DNA of 64,000 nucleotides from Nostoc sp. B(2019). Its GTDB lineage: Bacteria; Cyanobacteriota; Cyanobacteriia; Cyanobacteriales; Nostocaceae. The notes under the pieces were generated by a model that saw only the letters and a program-made list of their open reading frames with translations, had not been told where the DNA came from and made no database searches. Below are positions 63,314 to 64,000 of this stretch, in pieces (position 1 is the stretch's first letter; every line of letters starts with the position of its first letter). The stretch is from contig NZ_WVID01000020.1 in NCBI RefSeq assembly GCF_010091925.1, positions 1 through 64,000 on the forward strand, written 5' to 3'. Position numbers and translations under genes: made by a program.

Positions 63314-64000
63314 GTGATTAATCAACACTCTGAAAAACTCTTAAACACTCAACTAGAAAAAGCTTCAGGTGAAAGCTATAAATTTAATTGGTTTGATTGG
63401 TTTTGTATCTGGTATCCTCCAGGCTGGTTGATTTTATTTAACCGCCACTGGCAACACTATCACGCCGATCCAGATGGTTGGAATTGGTTAGAATATGGAT
63501 TATTTTTAATTCCTGGTGGATTTTATCTAGCATTGCTGATGCGTTGGTTGCGTCTTGGTTGTCGTTCACCACGCACAGAAGTGGGAGAATTTAATCCAAA
63601 GTATCAACAAGCCTTTAGTGAAGAAATTCTTAGTTTTATAGTTAAATATTATTTTCGTGGAGAATTGCAACAAATTGATAACTTGCCGCCAACAGGTTCA
63701 ATGATTGTGGCGATGAATCATGCAGGGATGTGTTTTCCTTGGGACTTTTTGACCTTGGGTTATTTATTAAGCAAAGCACGAGGTTGGGTAGTGCAGCCCT
63801 TAGCAGGTGTATCATTATTTGAGCATCCTTGGGTGATTTGGTGGCTACCACCCAAATGGGCACAGGTTTTAGGTGCTGTGCGAGCAGAGTTAGGTGATTT
63901 TGAAGAGGCGATCGCAACGAATACGCAATGTAAAATTCTCTTATATGCACCCGAAGGTTTACGCGGCCCTTTTAAAGGTTGGAAAAAACGTTATCAACTG
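63314..64000 (+). CDS. Glycerol acyltransferase-like membrane protein (partial at window end)
   Basis: Open frame that runs off the end of the window. The readable part has hydrophobic segments (WFDWFCIWYPPGWLILF, GLFLIPGGFYLALLM), then the acyltransferase region: MIVAMNHAGMCFPWDFLTLG, with His and Asp spaced wider than the usual H-x4-D, and APEGLRGPFKGW, which corresponds to the EGTRS block. Likely PlsC/phosphate acyltransferase superfamily. No ATG exists in the frame after the last stop (near 63276); GTG at 63314 is the best start but is uncertain. Confidence 0.75.
   Translation, partial: MINQHSEKLLNTQLEKASGESYKFNWFDWFCIWYPPGWLILFNRHWQHYHADPDGWNWLEYGLFLIPGGFYLALLMRWLRLGCRSPRTEVGEFNPKYQQAFSEEILSFIVKYYFRGELQQIDNLPPTGSMIVAMNHAGMCFPWDFLTLGYLLSKARGWVVQPLAGVSLFEHPWVIWWLPPKWAQVLGAVRAELGDFEEAIATNTQCKILLYAPEGLRGPFKGWKKRYQL

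Overview
The window looks like the chromosome of a filamentous, Nostoc-like cyanobacterium. The HIP1 octamer GCGATCGC is frequent on both strands. Several genes are cyanobacterial or plastid-type (Ycf51, a DUF3143 protein, a ClpC of chloroplast type, a DnaK with an Asp-rich tail), and the intergenic repeats (short heptamer runs, GTAGAGACGTTGC palindromes, CTCTGC-rich stretches) are of the kind common in that group.

Layout. (1) 20-9309, minus strand: a tightly overlapped defence operon hsdR-hsdM-hsdS (type I restriction-modification), then an ABC/SMC-like ATPase and an HNH nuclease that resemble a Septu-like (PtuA/PtuB) pair. (2) 9825-11722, plus strand: the wrecked transposition module of a type V-K CRISPR-associated transposon (CAST). 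An in-frame deletion fuses the front half of tnsB to the back half of tnsC, followed by an apparently intact tniQ. (3) 11726-29799: cargo, made of an AlbA_2/HATPase (Schlafen-like) gene and a complete six-gene type 1 BREX phage-defence set (brxA, brxL, pglZ, pglX, brxC, brxB). The BREX genes are interrupted by a Uma2 nuclease gene, a small gene pair with a truncated retropepsin-like protease, and a MazEF toxin-antitoxin. (4) 30172-30631: a decayed piece of cas12k, then the CAST right end with its TnsB-binding repeats and terminal TGTACA, 6 bp from the 3' end of a tRNA-Val(GAC) gene. CRISPR array, tracrRNA and a recognisable left end were not found.

From 30.7 kb onward the window is ordinary chromosome: an O-antigen ligase-like protein, YaaW, an FAD oxidoreductase, a ComFB-like protein, bestrophin, an M28 peptidase, a dnaK/dnaJ/J-protein/DUF3143 group, uppS-cdaA, lysA, rimI, clpC, ycf51, an iron-ADH/aminotransferase pair and a VapBC-type toxin-antitoxin. 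At 54.6-58.1 kb lies an arsenic-resistance cluster, arsR-pstS-aquaporin-arsH-arsC, with two inverted-repeat operators ATCAA-N6-TTGAW ahead of pstS. A large multi-PAS hybrid histidine kinase follows, preceded by a one-domain XRE regulator. The window ends inside an acyltransferase gene.

Main points for a second look: the CAST skeleton carrying BREX, the TnsB-TnsC fusion with no stop codons, the missing left end beside a restriction/Septu-like operon, the unusual composition and operators of the ars cluster, and repeat elements that have become part of coding sequences (lysA, the O-antigen ligase gene). Family names are assigned from recognised motifs and remembered family sequences; no database search was run.
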